Of a stretch of DNA of 64,000 bases, positions 26,324 through 35,672 are shown piece by piece. Position numbers and translations under genes: made by a program. The stretch covers positions 1,426,001-1,490,000 of the forward strand of contig NZ_CP107899.1 in NCBI RefSeq assembly GCF_036013915.1, in the 5' to 3' direction. The notes under the pieces are model-generated. The model did no database searches, was not told the origin of the DNA, and saw nothing but the letters and a program-made list of their open reading frames with translations. Position 1 is the first letter of the stretch, and every line of letters begins with the position of its first letter. Origin of the DNA: Streptomyces sp. NBC_00464 (GTDB taxonomy: Bacteria; Actinomycetota; Actinomycetes; Streptomycetales; Streptomycetaceae).

Positions 26324-26976
26324 GACGCGTCCGTCTCTCTTCTGTTGGCGTCGTCCGTGGCGGAACTCTCAGTGCCGGGGATGTCTCTGTCCGGGCCCGG
26401 GAAGGCGAGCAGCCGGGTGTGGACCGTGCGGGCGCCCGGCGGGGTTCCGGCGTCGGGGCGCTTGTAGCGGTTCATGAGGGCGATGTACTCCTCGAAGAAC
26501 TCCTGGAGTTCGGGGAGCGTGAGTCGCAGGGCGCCCCGTGAGTAGACGTGGCCATCGGCCCACTCGTCGGCGTCCCGGCCGTCGGCCCCTGTACCGCTCT
26601 CGCGCTGGAGCTGCTCGAAGTGCGCGAGGTCGGCGGCGTACGCATGGCGGTTCAGCTCGTCCATGACGAGACGCACGCCACGGGTCCGGCGGGACGGAGG
26701 CGGGAATCGGCGGTCACCCGGGACGGCCCGCCACCACCTCGCCCGGCGGGCGTCGGGCCGGGGCGGCACGGTGTCTGCCACGAAGCCGTACCGGGCCAGT
26801 TCACGCAGGTGGTAACTGGTGGCCCCGGTGTTCAGGCCCAGGGCGCGGGCGAGGATCGCCGATGTCGCGGGGCCGTGCAGGGTGAGGCGCTGAAGGATCT
26901 GCTGGCGTCGCGGCTGGGCGAGGGCCTTGAGAGCGGCCAGCTCCGTGATCTCGGTTCCGCCGGGCTTCTCTGGCAT
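26320..26976 (-). CDS. ArsR-type winged-helix regulator
   Basis: A 218-residue regulator with an N-terminal wHTH: LAALKALAQPRRQQILQRLTLHGPATSAILARALG, then TGATSYHLRELARYGFV, the recognition helix. It lacks the metal-binding CXC of metalloregulators. The C-terminal 120 residues are acidic, including an LTLPELQEFFEEYIALMNRY helix, possibly for dimerisation or ligand binding, as in the PadR/ArsR-like proteins that precede Streptomyces ABC exporters. Translationally coupled to the permease, it likely represses that operon. Its upstream region holds the triple 27-bp repeat. Confidence 0.8.
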   Translation of the reverse strand: MPEKPGGTEITELAALKALAQPRRQQILQRLTLHGPATSAILARALGLNTGATSYHLRELARYGFVADTVPPRPDARRARWWRAVPGDRRFPPPSRRTRGVRLVMDELNRHAYAADLAHFEQLQRESGTGADGRDADEWADGHVYSRGALRLTLPELQEFFEEYIALMNRYKRPDAGTPPGARTVHTRLLAFPGPDRDIPGTESSATDDANRRETDAS

Positions 26977-27394
26977 GCGTCACACACTGCTCTGTGCACA
27001 GATACCTGTGCACTGGAGCGTTCCGGCGTCTTCGTTGGGGGGCTTTCCCCCGTGCCATGGCCCGGGGGGCTTTCCCCCGTGCCATGGCCCGGGGGGCTTT
27101 CCCCCGTGCCATGGCCGGGCACGGCGCGAGGGACAGTACGGCACGGCACGATCCGCCGGTCCGTGTCCCCGCCCCGGAACTGCCCGTCGACCGGATCCGC
27201 CCACTCCGAATCGCCGGTGGGAATCAGCGGTGGAAATCACCGGAATCCGAAGCGACACACCCGTATGGCCTCGCTCCGGTGGAGCGAACCGCGGACCGGA
27301 CGGACATTCGGCTCAACGCCAATGACCAGTGCGACATCACCATCGCACCGCTACGGCGTCGCCATGCCACCGCTACGACGGGGAGCCCGCACCC
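26977..27394. promoter_or_regulatory. Divergent regulator / hypothetical intergenic region
   Basis: A 418-base gap holding the promoters of the ArsR-like gene (leftward) and the 210-residue protein (rightward). It contains the triple 27-bp repeat (27037-27117) and a direct repeat CACCGCTACGRCG (27346-27358 and 27368-27380, 22 bases apart, two helical turns) close to the rightward start. No coding frame is convincing. Confidence 0.6.
27037..27117. repeat. Three tandem 27-bp repeats with GGGGGCTTTCCCCC hairpins
   Basis: Units at 27037-27063, 27064-27090 and 27091-27117. The first two are identical and the third differs only at its last base. Each holds a hairpin GGGGG-CTTT-CCCCC and a GCCATGGC palindrome. 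The near-perfect identity implies recent amplification or homogenisation. Reading frames through it would give a 9-residue repeat, but none is in a supported gene. Confidence 0.9.
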
Positions 27395-28027
27395 ATGCCG
27401 ACCACCGCCCTCACCCCCGACGAACTCGACGTCCAGGCCGCTCGCCTCCATGACACGGAGGCCTGGCAGCAGATCGTCACGGGCTGGGAACTCACTGTCC
27501 CGGAGCCCCCGCGCCCCGTCTCGCCCGGCGACGCGCAGGAGCGGCCGGACGTCTCGGGCGACTGGCGTGACCTGCTGTCCGTACCCGTGGACCAGCTCAT
27601 CGCCGACACGGTGCGCGCGCTGCCCGCCGTACCGCGCGAGCGCCCGCTTCCCGGGCGTCTCGGTGCCGTGCTGCCCGACCGGCTCCATGCCTGGCGGCGT
27701 ATCGGACAGCCGGAGGTGCGACCCTCCGTCCATCTCGCCCACGCACGGCAGATCCTGACCGAGTGGGGATGGCAGAACACCCCGTACCGGCTCCGCAACG
27801 CCCGCGGTGCCCGATGTGTCTGCGGCGCCATGCTCACGGCGCACCGCCTGGGCTACGGATCGGCGCACACCGTCGACCGGGCCGGTGCCTGGCTGATCTC
27901 CGAACTCCGCTCCCAGGGCTGGACCGGGCTGATCGGGCCGTGGAACCGCTACCCGGGGCGCACCGCCGACGACGCCCTCGCCCTGATCGACGCCACCATC
28001 AGCCGTGCGGCCCGCGCCGGGCAGTAG
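27395..28027 (+). CDS. Conserved hypothetical protein (DUF6197-like)
   Basis: Protein of 210 residues; the ATG at 27395 follows GGGGAG at suitable spacing. No catalytic motif is recognisable. The C-terminal half has a compact Trp/Gly-rich segment: LTEWGWQNTPYRLRNARG, then a CVCG pair (about residues 140-143), then GYGSAHTVDRAGAWL and GLIGPWNRYPGRTADDALALIDAT. These blocks recur in streptomycete proteins I associate, with low certainty, with DUF6197. The N-terminal 100 residues are Pro/Asp-rich and probably flexible. Monocistronic. Confidence 0.75.
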   Translation: MPTTALTPDELDVQAARLHDTEAWQQIVTGWELTVPEPPRPVSPGDAQERPDVSGDWRDLLSVPVDQLIADTVRALPAVPRERPLPGRLGAVLPDRLHAWRRIGQPEVRPSVHLAHARQILTEWGWQNTPYRLRNARGARCVCGAMLTAHRLGYGSAHTVDRAGAWLISELRSQGWTGLIGPWNRYPGRTADDALALIDATISRAARAGQ

Positions 28028-28124
28028 CGACCGGTCAGTAGCCGCTGGTCAGTAGCGGCCGGACAACGGCGAACGGCCGCGCCAAGAACCGGATCGCCAC
28101 GTTCTCACCGACCCCCGCCGGCAC

Positions 28125-28880
28125 TCAGAACGGGTCGTCCAGCCCCTCGGTGTCCTCGCCCTCCTCCTCCAGTGCCCGGCGCACCACGCGCAGGGCCATT
28201 CCCTCCCCGTACCCCTTGCGGGCGAGCATGCCCGCAAGGCGGCGAATCCGTTTGTCGCGTTCCAGGCCCCGGGTGGACCGGAGCTTGCGGGCGACGAGCT
28301 CCCGCGCCGTCTCCTCCTCCTGCTCGGAGTCGAGCTGACCGACGGCCTCGTCGATCACGGAGGCGTCCACGCCCTTGGTCCGCAGCTCACGGACGAGGGC
28401 GCGGCGAGCCAGACCGCGGCCGTGGTGCCGGGATTCCACCCAGGCATCGGCGAACGCGGCGTCGTCGATCAGCCCGACGTCCTCGAAGCGCGACAGCACT
28501 TCTTCGGCCACCTCGTCCGGGATCTCCCGCTTGCGCAGGGCATCCGCGAGCTGCTGGCGGGTGCGTGCGGTCCCGGTGAGCAGCCGCAGGCAGATGTTGC
28601 GCGCCTGCTCGGCCGGGTCTCGCGGCTCCCCCTTCTCGGCCCTCGACGAGGAAGGGGAACCGCTGCCTCTGGAACGGGAGCGGGCACGGCGCCCGGCCCC
28701 CTCGCCGAATCCCGTACCCGTACCCGAACCCGCGCCTCTGCCATAGCCGGCCCCCGTTGCCGGCTCATGGAAGAGGTCGGATTCGCTCTCGGATCCGGTG
28801 GTGTGTCCGGCGGCGGATTCGGGGCCGGGACCCGCGCCGGATTCGGCGGCGCTGCCCGGCCACTCCGTACGACGCGTCAC
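28125..28880 (-). CDS. recX: RecA regulator RecX
   Basis: Binds RecA filaments and modulates recombinase and co-protease activity. It has 251 residues, about 80 more than E. coli RecX. The extra N-terminal about 90 residues are low complexity: alternating Gly/Ser/Glu and a run of Gly-Xaa-Gly around an Arg-rich patch, and are probably disordered. The three-helix RecX repeats follow: AEQARNICLRLLTGTARTRQQLADAL, VLSRFEDVGLIDDAAFADAWVESR, and LRTKGVDASVIDEAV. It starts three bases after the recA stop and shares the recA transcript. Confidence 0.93.
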   Translation of the reverse strand: MTRRTEWPGSAAESGAGPGPESAAGHTTGSESESDLFHEPATGAGYGRGAGSGTGTGFGEGAGRRARSRSRGSGSPSSSRAEKGEPRDPAEQARNICLRLLTGTARTRQQLADALRKREIPDEVAEEVLSRFEDVGLIDDAAFADAWVESRHHGRGLARRALVRELRTKGVDASVIDEAVGQLDSEQEEETARELVARKLRSTRGLERDKRIRRLAGMLARKGYGEGMALRVVRRALEEEGEDTEGLDDPF

Positions 28881-28883
28881 GGT

Positions 28884-30014
<1,131 letters not shown>

Positions 30015-30152
30015 GGGTTCCACCCGATTTGCTTGAGTCGATCGCTTCACGTCAAAGACGCTAACCCCTGCCACTGACAATGGGCCTCGACGTCCTCCCG
30101 GCCTGTGGACAACTCCACGGTCGAGCCCGGGAAAACCCGGCCGGAATCCCAT

Positions 30153-30180
30153 GAGAATGGATGTTCGATTTTGGTGTCAA
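30153..30180 (-). promoter_or_regulatory. recA promoter -35 box with overlapping LexA (SOS) box
   Basis: On the minus strand a perfect TTGACA (30180-30175) is followed seven bases on by TCGAACATCCATTCTC (30168-30153), an imperfect actinobacterial SOS box: GAAC-N4-ATTC against consensus GAAC-N4-GTTC. LexA bound there would occlude the promoter. A similar imperfect box was reported upstream of Streptomyces lividans recA, so the mismatch is probably natural. No clean -10 box is visible; CATTCT overlaps the operator. Confidence 0.8.
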
Positions 30181-30313
30181 GCGCACCACGCCGCACCGAC
30201 TCGCCCCCAGGATAGCGCTCCGAATCCAGGTGTTTAGTCAGCAAATGGCACATATGCGACACGACGCCAAGCGTGCATCGCAAGGGGACAACACGGACCG
30301 CAAAGGCCCCGCA

Positions 30314-31591
30314 TCAGGAGCGCGGCTGCGGGCCCTGCGGCTCCTCGTCCTCCCCCTGCCCGCCCTCGGCCTCGGCCTCGGGGGCACGCCAGAGCCGACG
30401 CAGCCGCACGTACACCGATTCGCCGCGCCGCCACTGATGGCGTCCGTGCACCCGGGGGTCGTCCGTGACGTCGTAGCGCTTCACATAGGCGCCCAGGAAG
30501 GCCTGCAGCGTGGCCACGGCCGGGATGGCGATCAGCGCGCCGACGGCCCCCATCAGTGCCGTACCGGCGATGACCGAGCCGAAGGCGACCGCCGGGTGGA
30601 TGTCGACGGTCTTCGAGGTCAGCTTGGGCTGCAGCACGTAGTTCTCGAACTGCTGGTACACCACGACGAAACCGAGGACCCACAGCGCGTACCAGGGGTC
30701 GACGGTGAACGCGATCAGCATCGGCAGGGCGCCCGCCAGATACGTACCGATCGTGGGAATGAACTGCGAGACGAGTCCGACCCAGACCGCGAGCACCGGC
30801 GCGTACGGCACACCGAGGGCCAGCAGCAGGATGTAGTGCGCGATGCCGGAGATGAGCGCCATCAGACCGCGCGAGTAGAGATATCCGCCCGTCTTGTCCA
30901 CCGCGATCTCCCAGGCACGCAGCACTTCCGCCTGGCGGGCGGGAGGGAGGATGGAGCACAGCGCGCGGCGCAGCCGGGGGCCGTCGGCCGCGAAGTAGAA
31001 CGAGAACAGGAAGATCGTCAGCAGCCGGAACAGGCCGCCCAGGACCGTGGTGGACACGTCGAGTACGCCGGTCGCACTGTTCTGGACGTACTTCTGCAGC
31101 CAGTCGGAGTGCAGCAGGCTGTCCTGCACCTCGACGCGGGAGAGCTCCGTGTGGAAGGACTGGTTGACCCAGTTGATCACCGAGTCGAGGTACTCCGGGA
31201 AGTCCTCCACCATGTCGACGATCTGGCCCGCGAGCATCGAGCCGAGCAGCACGACGAAACCGGCGCCGGCGATCAGCACACCGAGGAAGACCAGGAAGGT
31301 GGCGAAGCCCCGGCGCATACCGCGGCCCGACATCCGGCTCACCGCCGGCTCGATCGCCAGCGCCAGGAAGAAGGCGATCAGCACATTGATCAACAGGCCG
31401 ATGAGCTGGTCGAACGCCCAGCTGCCGAGCCGGAAGCAGGCATAGAGCGCCAGCGCCAGCACCATGGCACGCGGCAGCCAGCCGGGCATGCGGGCACTCC
31501 CGGTGCCGGACGGCGGGGCTGGTGGCGCGGCCGGCGGGACGGGCGGGGTGAGGGGCGGCTGGGTCTGAGCGGTCTCGTCTGTCGGTGCCAC
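30314..31591 (-). CDS. AI-2E family transporter (TqsA/PerM-like)
   Basis: Polytopic membrane protein of 425 residues with about eight helices. The N-terminus is Pro-rich for about 40 residues. Family segments: VNVLIAFFLALAIEP, GRGMRRGFATFLVFLGVL, LALGVPYAPVLAVWVGLVSQFIPTIGTYLAG and the conserved ENYVLQPKLTSKTVDIHPAV. The C-terminus has an acidic tail. Most members export small molecules, and some streptomycete homologues have been linked to Na+/H+ exchange, so substrate is unknown. It is convergent in sense with nothing; it lies downstream of DUF3046 and upstream of recA on the same strand, with separate control suggested by the gaps. Confidence 0.87.
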   Translation of the reverse strand: MAPTDETAQTQPPLTPPVPPAAPPAPPSGTGSARMPGWLPRAMVLALALYACFRLGSWAFDQLIGLLINVLIAFFLALAIEPAVSRMSGRGMRRGFATFLVFLGVLIAGAGFVVLLGSMLAGQIVDMVEDFPEYLDSVINWVNQSFHTELSRVEVQDSLLHSDWLQKYVQNSATGVLDVSTTVLGGLFRLLTIFLFSFYFAADGPRLRRALCSILPPARQAEVLRAWEIAVDKTGGYLYSRGLMALISGIAHYILLLALGVPYAPVLAVWVGLVSQFIPTIGTYLAGALPMLIAFTVDPWYALWVLGFVVVYQQFENYVLQPKLTSKTVDIHPAVAFGSVIAGTALMGAVGALIAIPAVATLQAFLGAYVKRYDVTDDPRVHGRHQWRRGESVYVRLRRLWRAPEAEAEGGQGEDEEPQGPQPRS

Positions 31592-31673
31592 GGAACAAGT
31601 CTCGCCTACTGCTGAGACAGTCGGGCGCGCGCCCCGGGGGACGGCTCGCCGCCGCGCGGTGTCGGACTGTGCG

Positions 31674-31868
31674 TCAGCGCTTGTCCGCGGGGATGCCGAC
31701 CGCCGTGCAGACCCCGCGCCAGACGTCCTTGGCCTCCCACCCCTCGTCGAGGGCCTGCCACACCGTGCGCCCGCCGAGTTCCGCCATCACATGGTCGCGC
31801 GCGAAGGAGTCGGCGTACCCCGCGCCGAAGTGGTCCGCCATCCGTTCCCAGAAAATCGTCAACCGCAT
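31674..31868 (-). CDS. DUF3046 family small protein
   Basis: A 64-residue protein covering a whole DUF3046: MRLTIFWERMADHFGAGYA, DHVMAELGGRTVWQALDEG and VWRGVCTAVGIPADKR. A member of this family sits next to recA-recX in Mycobacterium tuberculosis as well. Here the AI-2E gene separates it from recA. The conserved neighbourhood suggests, without proof, a role related to RecA. It is compact and strongly charged in the middle; no DNA-binding motif is recognised. Confidence 0.9.
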   Translation of the reverse strand: MRLTIFWERMADHFGAGYADSFARDHVMAELGGRTVWQALDEGWEAKDVWRGVCTAVGIPADKR

Positions 31869-31947
31869 GCCACCAGTATCCCGCTCCTGAGAGTGCAGCC
31901 GGGCCGCCCGGCCTTGCCGAGAGCGCTTACCGTCCTACGGTCGGTCC

Positions 31948-32862
31948 ATGGCTGGATCCGGAACAAGTCCCCTCAACCGCGCCGAGCAGTTCATCTGGCT
32001 CACGGCCCGTGTCCTCGAACAACGGCGGTTCGCCCATCACTTCCTGAAGGGAAGTGCGGACGCCGTGGAAACGGCGCTCGCCGCCTATCTCAACGAGGAC
32101 GGCGGGTACGGTCACGCGCTCGAACCCGATCTGCGCGGCCCCGTCAGTCAGCCGCTGCACACAGCGCACGCGCTGAGCGTCCTCGACTCCATCGACCGTT
32201 GCGGAGGGCTCCGGGTGGAGCGCATCTGCCGATTCCTCACCGATGTGTCCACCAAGGAAGGGGCCTTACCCGCTCTGCTTCCCTCGCAACGCGGCTACCC
32301 GGCCGCGCCGTTCATCCCGATCGTCGACCAGCCCCCTGCCGAGCTCCTGGTCACCGGGCCCGTCGTCGGGCTGCTCCACCGCAATTCGGTGTGGCACGCC
32401 TGGCTGTTCCGGGCCACGGACTTCTGCTGGGCGGCCGTCGACGCCCTGGAGGTGTCGCATCCGTACGAGATCGAGGCTGCGGTCGCCTTCCTCGACGGTG
32501 CGCCGGACCGGGCGCGGGCCGAGGCCGCAGCCGACCGCCTCGGACGCCTGGTGCGCGACCAACGGCTCGCCGTCCTGGACCCGGAGCGGCGCGCGGAGTA
32601 CCCGGTGGCGCCCGGATACGCGCCGGGTGAGCAGCACTTTCCGTACGACTACGCCCGCGCGCCCGAATCGCTCGCCCTGCGTTGGTTCACCGACGCGGAG
32701 ATGGACCGCGCGCTGAACCATCTGGCGGCCGGGCAGGAGGCGGACGGCGGCTGGCCGGTGACCTGGCGGCAGTGGGCTCCGGGAACCGCTCTGGAGGGAC
32801 GCCCCCTGGTCACGCTCAGAGCCCTGCAGACCCTGCGGGCGTACGGACGCGGCCTGGACTGA
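31948..32862 (+). CDS. Terpenoid-cyclase/prenyltransferase alpha-toroid-like protein
   Basis: A 304-residue protein with QW-like repeat features: NEDGGYGHALEPDLRG (about 50) and EADGGWPVTWRQWAPG (about 270), each a Gly-Gly-(Tyr/Trp) turn after an acidic residue as in the squalene-cyclase superfamily toroid. The DxDD motif of cyclases is absent and no CaaX or prenyl site is seen, so catalysis is doubtful. A hypothetical function as a sugar- or lipid-handling enzyme is possible. Divergent from DUF3046, with a 79-base intergenic gap. Confidence 0.7.
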   Translation: MAGSGTSPLNRAEQFIWLTARVLEQRRFAHHFLKGSADAVETALAAYLNEDGGYGHALEPDLRGPVSQPLHTAHALSVLDSIDRCGGLRVERICRFLTDVSTKEGALPALLPSQRGYPAAPFIPIVDQPPAELLVTGPVVGLLHRNSVWHAWLFRATDFCWAAVDALEVSHPYEIEAAVAFLDGAPDRARAEAAADRLGRLVRDQRLAVLDPERRAEYPVAPGYAPGEQHFPYDYARAPESLALRWFTDAEMDRALNHLAAGQEADGGWPVTWRQWAPGTALEGRPLVTLRALQTLRAYGRGLD

Positions 32863-32906
32863 CCACGGACACCGGCGGGTCGGCGGCTGCCGCCGGCCCG
32901 GGGTTC

Positions 32907-34130
32907 TCACGCGCTGCCGCGCCCCACGTCCCCCTGCCCGCTGTCGTGCAGGAGCAGGGCCGCGATGGCGAGCGCGGTGCCGCGCGGGGAACCCGGATCG
33001 AGCCCGGTCAGTTCCGCGAGCCGGGCGAGCCGGTTGTCGACGGTGTTGGGATGCAACCCGAGGAGCGCGGCGGTGAGGCGCCGGTCCTGCTGTTGTGCCA
33101 GGTACGTCCGCAGGGTCCGCAGGAGTTCGGGACGTGCCGCGACCGGGTCCAGCAGGGCGGCGATGCGCCGGCCGCTGGGGCCGGGCCGCGACAGGTGGAA
33201 TTCGAGGAGCACGTCGTCGAGACCGTGCACGCCCGGAGGCAGTCCGCACACCCGCGCGATCCGCAGGATCTCGGCCGCCGTACGGGATGCCTCGGGCACC
33301 GCCGCGGGTGACGGCGCCCGTGCCGCGGCGATCCGCACCCCGACCCCGCAGGCGCGGGACAGCCGCCGGGCGAGATCGTCCGGCGGCTCGCAGTCCCGCG
33401 GGACGACGGCCCGGCCGGCACCCGCGTCGAACAGGAAGAGCAGTTCCGTACCGAAGGTCTGGTCCAGGACCGTCTGGATCCGCCGCATCCTGCGCCGCAC
33501 CGTCACCGGGCTGAGGGAGTCCGGCTGCCCGCCGCCCGGCTCGTCGGCCGGCTCCAGGGCGACGGCGAGGACCAGCGCCGGCCCCTCCAGCCCCAGCTCC
33601 TCCAGCAGTACCGGTCCCGGTTCCAGCGTCCCGTCCAGGAAGCCGCGCACGAGGGAGCGGCGCCGCTCCCGCTGCTCCGCCTCCAGTGCGGAGCGCTCGT
33701 CCATGTAGGTCTCGGCCACGGCGCCGAGGAGCGAGTGGTGCGACTGGAGCAGCAGGTCGACGAGTTCGATGAGCGCTCCCTCCTCGCCCGGTTCCGCCAC
33801 CTCGCGGAGTGCCTGCCACAGGACGTACACGCCGAGGGCGTGGGTGCGCAGAAGCAGGTGCAGGGGCAGGCCCTCCTCGGCGCGCTGCGCGGCCCGCTCG
33901 CGAAACAGCCGCAGCCCGCCGGAGCCGGGATGCGGATCGCTGACCCGCCGCAGGAAGAGACGCACCCCGTGCCGGGCGGTGGCGGCGATCTCCAGGTCCT
34001 TCACGTCGTCGGGCAGGTCCGCGTACCCCGGAAGCTGCTCGAAGGACTCCCGGGCCATGTGCCGGGCCAGCTCGTTGACCCTGGGCTCGCAGCGCAGAGC
34101 GAGGGCCCTCGCCTCGTCGGACAGTGGCAC
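32907..34130 (-). CDS. PucR-family transcriptional regulator
   Basis: A 407-residue regulator. The GTG start at 34130 follows GAGGAGG. The N-terminal and central part resembles the GGDEF-like/CdaR ligand region. The C-terminus has the PucR HTH_30: LRTYLAQQQDRRLTAALLGLHPNTVDNRLARLAELTGLD. Position divergent from an alkylsulfatase-type hydrolase and an MFS transporter, with 150 bases between starts, implies that it controls that operon in response to its substrate. The inducer is unknown; family members respond to purines, GABA or proline derivatives. Confidence 0.83.
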   Translation of the reverse strand: MPLSDEARALALRCEPRVNELARHMARESFEQLPGYADLPDDVKDLEIAATARHGVRLFLRRVSDPHPGSGGLRLFRERAAQRAEEGLPLHLLLRTHALGVYVLWQALREVAEPGEEGALIELVDLLLQSHHSLLGAVAETYMDERSALEAEQRERRRSLVRGFLDGTLEPGPVLLEELGLEGPALVLAVALEPADEPGGGQPDSLSPVTVRRRMRRIQTVLDQTFGTELLFLFDAGAGRAVVPRDCEPPDDLARRLSRACGVGVRIAAARAPSPAAVPEASRTAAEILRIARVCGLPPGVHGLDDVLLEFHLSRPGPSGRRIAALLDPVAARPELLRTLRTYLAQQQDRRLTAALLGLHPNTVDNRLARLAELTGLDPGSPRGTALAIAALLLHDSGQGDVGRGSA

Positions 34131-34280
34131 GGCCGGCCTCCTCGCGTTCCGGTGGTCCCTGTGACGCGTCACAGTACGCAGCCCGCGGCGGTGTGACGAG
34201 GACGGGTGTCGGAGGCCACCACAGAGTCCGAGACTCGGGATTCCGGCGATCCGCCGGACCGTACCGAAGGAGCCGCAGGT
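34131..34280. promoter_or_regulatory. PucR / hydrolase divergent promoter region
   Basis: 150-base gap between divergent starts. An in-frame GTG (34206) with a weaker GAGGAC site would extend the hydrolase by 25 residues; the ATG at 34281, behind AAGGAG with eight-base spacing, is preferred. GACGCGTCACAG near 34160-34172 is a GC-rich palindrome-like element that could be an operator. Confidence 0.5.
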
Positions 34281-35672
34281 ATGACCGAGCACAAGCCGAC
34301 GGACTATCTCAGCTATATCGACCGGGTATGGCGGGGCAAGGACACCCTGCTGGCCCATCTGTCGGGGGCGTACTCGGGCGCGGAACTGGTGACCGTGCGC
34401 GACCGGGTCGGCTTCCTGCCCGCCTTCGCGAATGTGGCGGTCTTCGACACGGGCGACGGGCTGGTCCTGGTGGACTCCGGCGACAAACGCACCGCCGCAC
34501 CGCTGCACACGGCTGTCCAGGCGTTCAGCGAGCAGCCGGTCGGCACGGTCGTCTACACGCACGGCCACATCGACCACGTCTTCGGGGTGGCACCCTTCGA
34601 CGCGCAGGCGGACAGCGAGGGCCGGGAGCGGCCCGAGGTCATCGCGCACGAGGCCGTCACCGCCCGCTTCGACCGCTACATCAGCACCGCCGGATACAAC
34701 ACCTGGATCAACCGGAGGCAGTTCGGTGTGCCGTCGCTGAACTGGCCGTCCACCTACCGCTACCCCGACACCACCTACCGCGACCGGATGACCGTGCGGC
34801 GCGGCGATCTGACCTTCGAGCTGGTGCACGCCAAGGGCGAGACCGACGACAGCACCTATGTGTGGATCCCCGAGCTCAAGACGCTGTGCACCGGCGACCT
34901 GTTCATCTGGAACACACCGAACGCGGGCAACCCCCAGAAGGTGCAGCGGTACCCGGAGGAATGGGCGCGGGCGCTGCGCGCCATGCAGGAACTGGGTGCC
35001 GAACTGCTGCTCCCGGGACACGGCGTGCCGATCGTGGGCAGGGACCGGGTCCACCGGGCGCTCGACGACACCGCGCGTCTCCTGGAGTCGCTGTGCGAGC
35101 AGACCAGGGCCCTGATGAACGCGGGCCACCGCCTGGACGCGGTGGTGCACGGCGTGCAGGTGCCGCAGGAGCTGCTGGCGAAGCCCTATCTGCATCCGGC
35201 CTACGACGAGCCGGAGTTCGTCGTACGGAACCTGTGGCGGCTGTGGGGCGGCTGGTACGACCAGAACCCGGCGCACCTCAAGCCGGCGCCGGACGCGGCG
35301 GTCGCGGCCGAGTTCGCCGCCGCGGCGGGCGGTGCGTCCGTGCTGGCGGCGCGCGCGGCCGAACTTCTGGAGCAGGGCGAGCTGCGGCTGGCCTCGCATC
35401 TGGCGGAGACCGCCGCGCTGGCCGCCCCGGCCGATGGGGACGTGGCGCGGATACGGGCCCGGGTCTACGCACAGAGGGCGACGGCCGAGACGTCGACGAT
35501 GGCGCGCGGAGTGTTCAGCTGGGCGGCCGCGGAGTCGGCGGCGGTGGCCGAGGGCACCGACCTGGAGACGGAGCTGACGCGCTCGCCCGAGGGCCGCAGG
35601 CGCGCGGCCGGAATGATCAGCGTCGGCGTCACGGACGACGACGCGTGCGGCTGCGGCGGGGAGGACGGATGA
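34281..35672 (+). CDS. Metallo-beta-lactamase-fold alkylsulfatase-like hydrolase
   Basis: A 463-residue two-part protein: MBL fold with the zinc motif THGHIDH (about 93-99), followed by an alkylsulfatase-type dimerisation region containing LLPGHGVPIVG, then LEQGELRLASHLAETAALAAP. It resembles BDS1/SdsA1-type alkylsulfatases, but the C-terminal SCP2-like domain of those (about 660 residues total) is absent or shortened. The tail is unusual: a Cys-Gly-Cys-Gly end after the acidic DDDA. Translation-coupled (ATGA) to the MFS transporter. The predicted reaction is hydrolysis of an alkyl sulfate or other ester imported by that transporter. Confidence 0.75.
   Translation: MTEHKPTDYLSYIDRVWRGKDTLLAHLSGAYSGAELVTVRDRVGFLPAFANVAVFDTGDGLVLVDSGDKRTAAPLHTAVQAFSEQPVGTVVYTHGHIDHVFGVAPFDAQADSEGRERPEVIAHEAVTARFDRYISTAGYNTWINRRQFGVPSLNWPSTYRYPDTTYRDRMTVRRGDLTFELVHAKGETDDSTYVWIPELKTLCTGDLFIWNTPNAGNPQKVQRYPEEWARALRAMQELGAELLLPGHGVPIVGRDRVHRALDDTARLLESLCEQTRALMNAGHRLDAVVHGVQVPQELLAKPYLHPAYDEPEFVVRNLWRLWGGWYDQNPAHLKPAPDAAVAAEFAAAAGGASVLAARAAELLEQGELRLASHLAETAALAAPADGDVARIRARVYAQRATAETSTMARGVFSWAAAESAAVAEGTDLETELTRSPEGRRRAAGMISVGVTDDDACGCGGEDG

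Noticed and set aside
27037..27117. CRISPR array
   Set aside because: The units are contiguous 27-bp tandem copies without unique spacers, and no cas gene is nearby.
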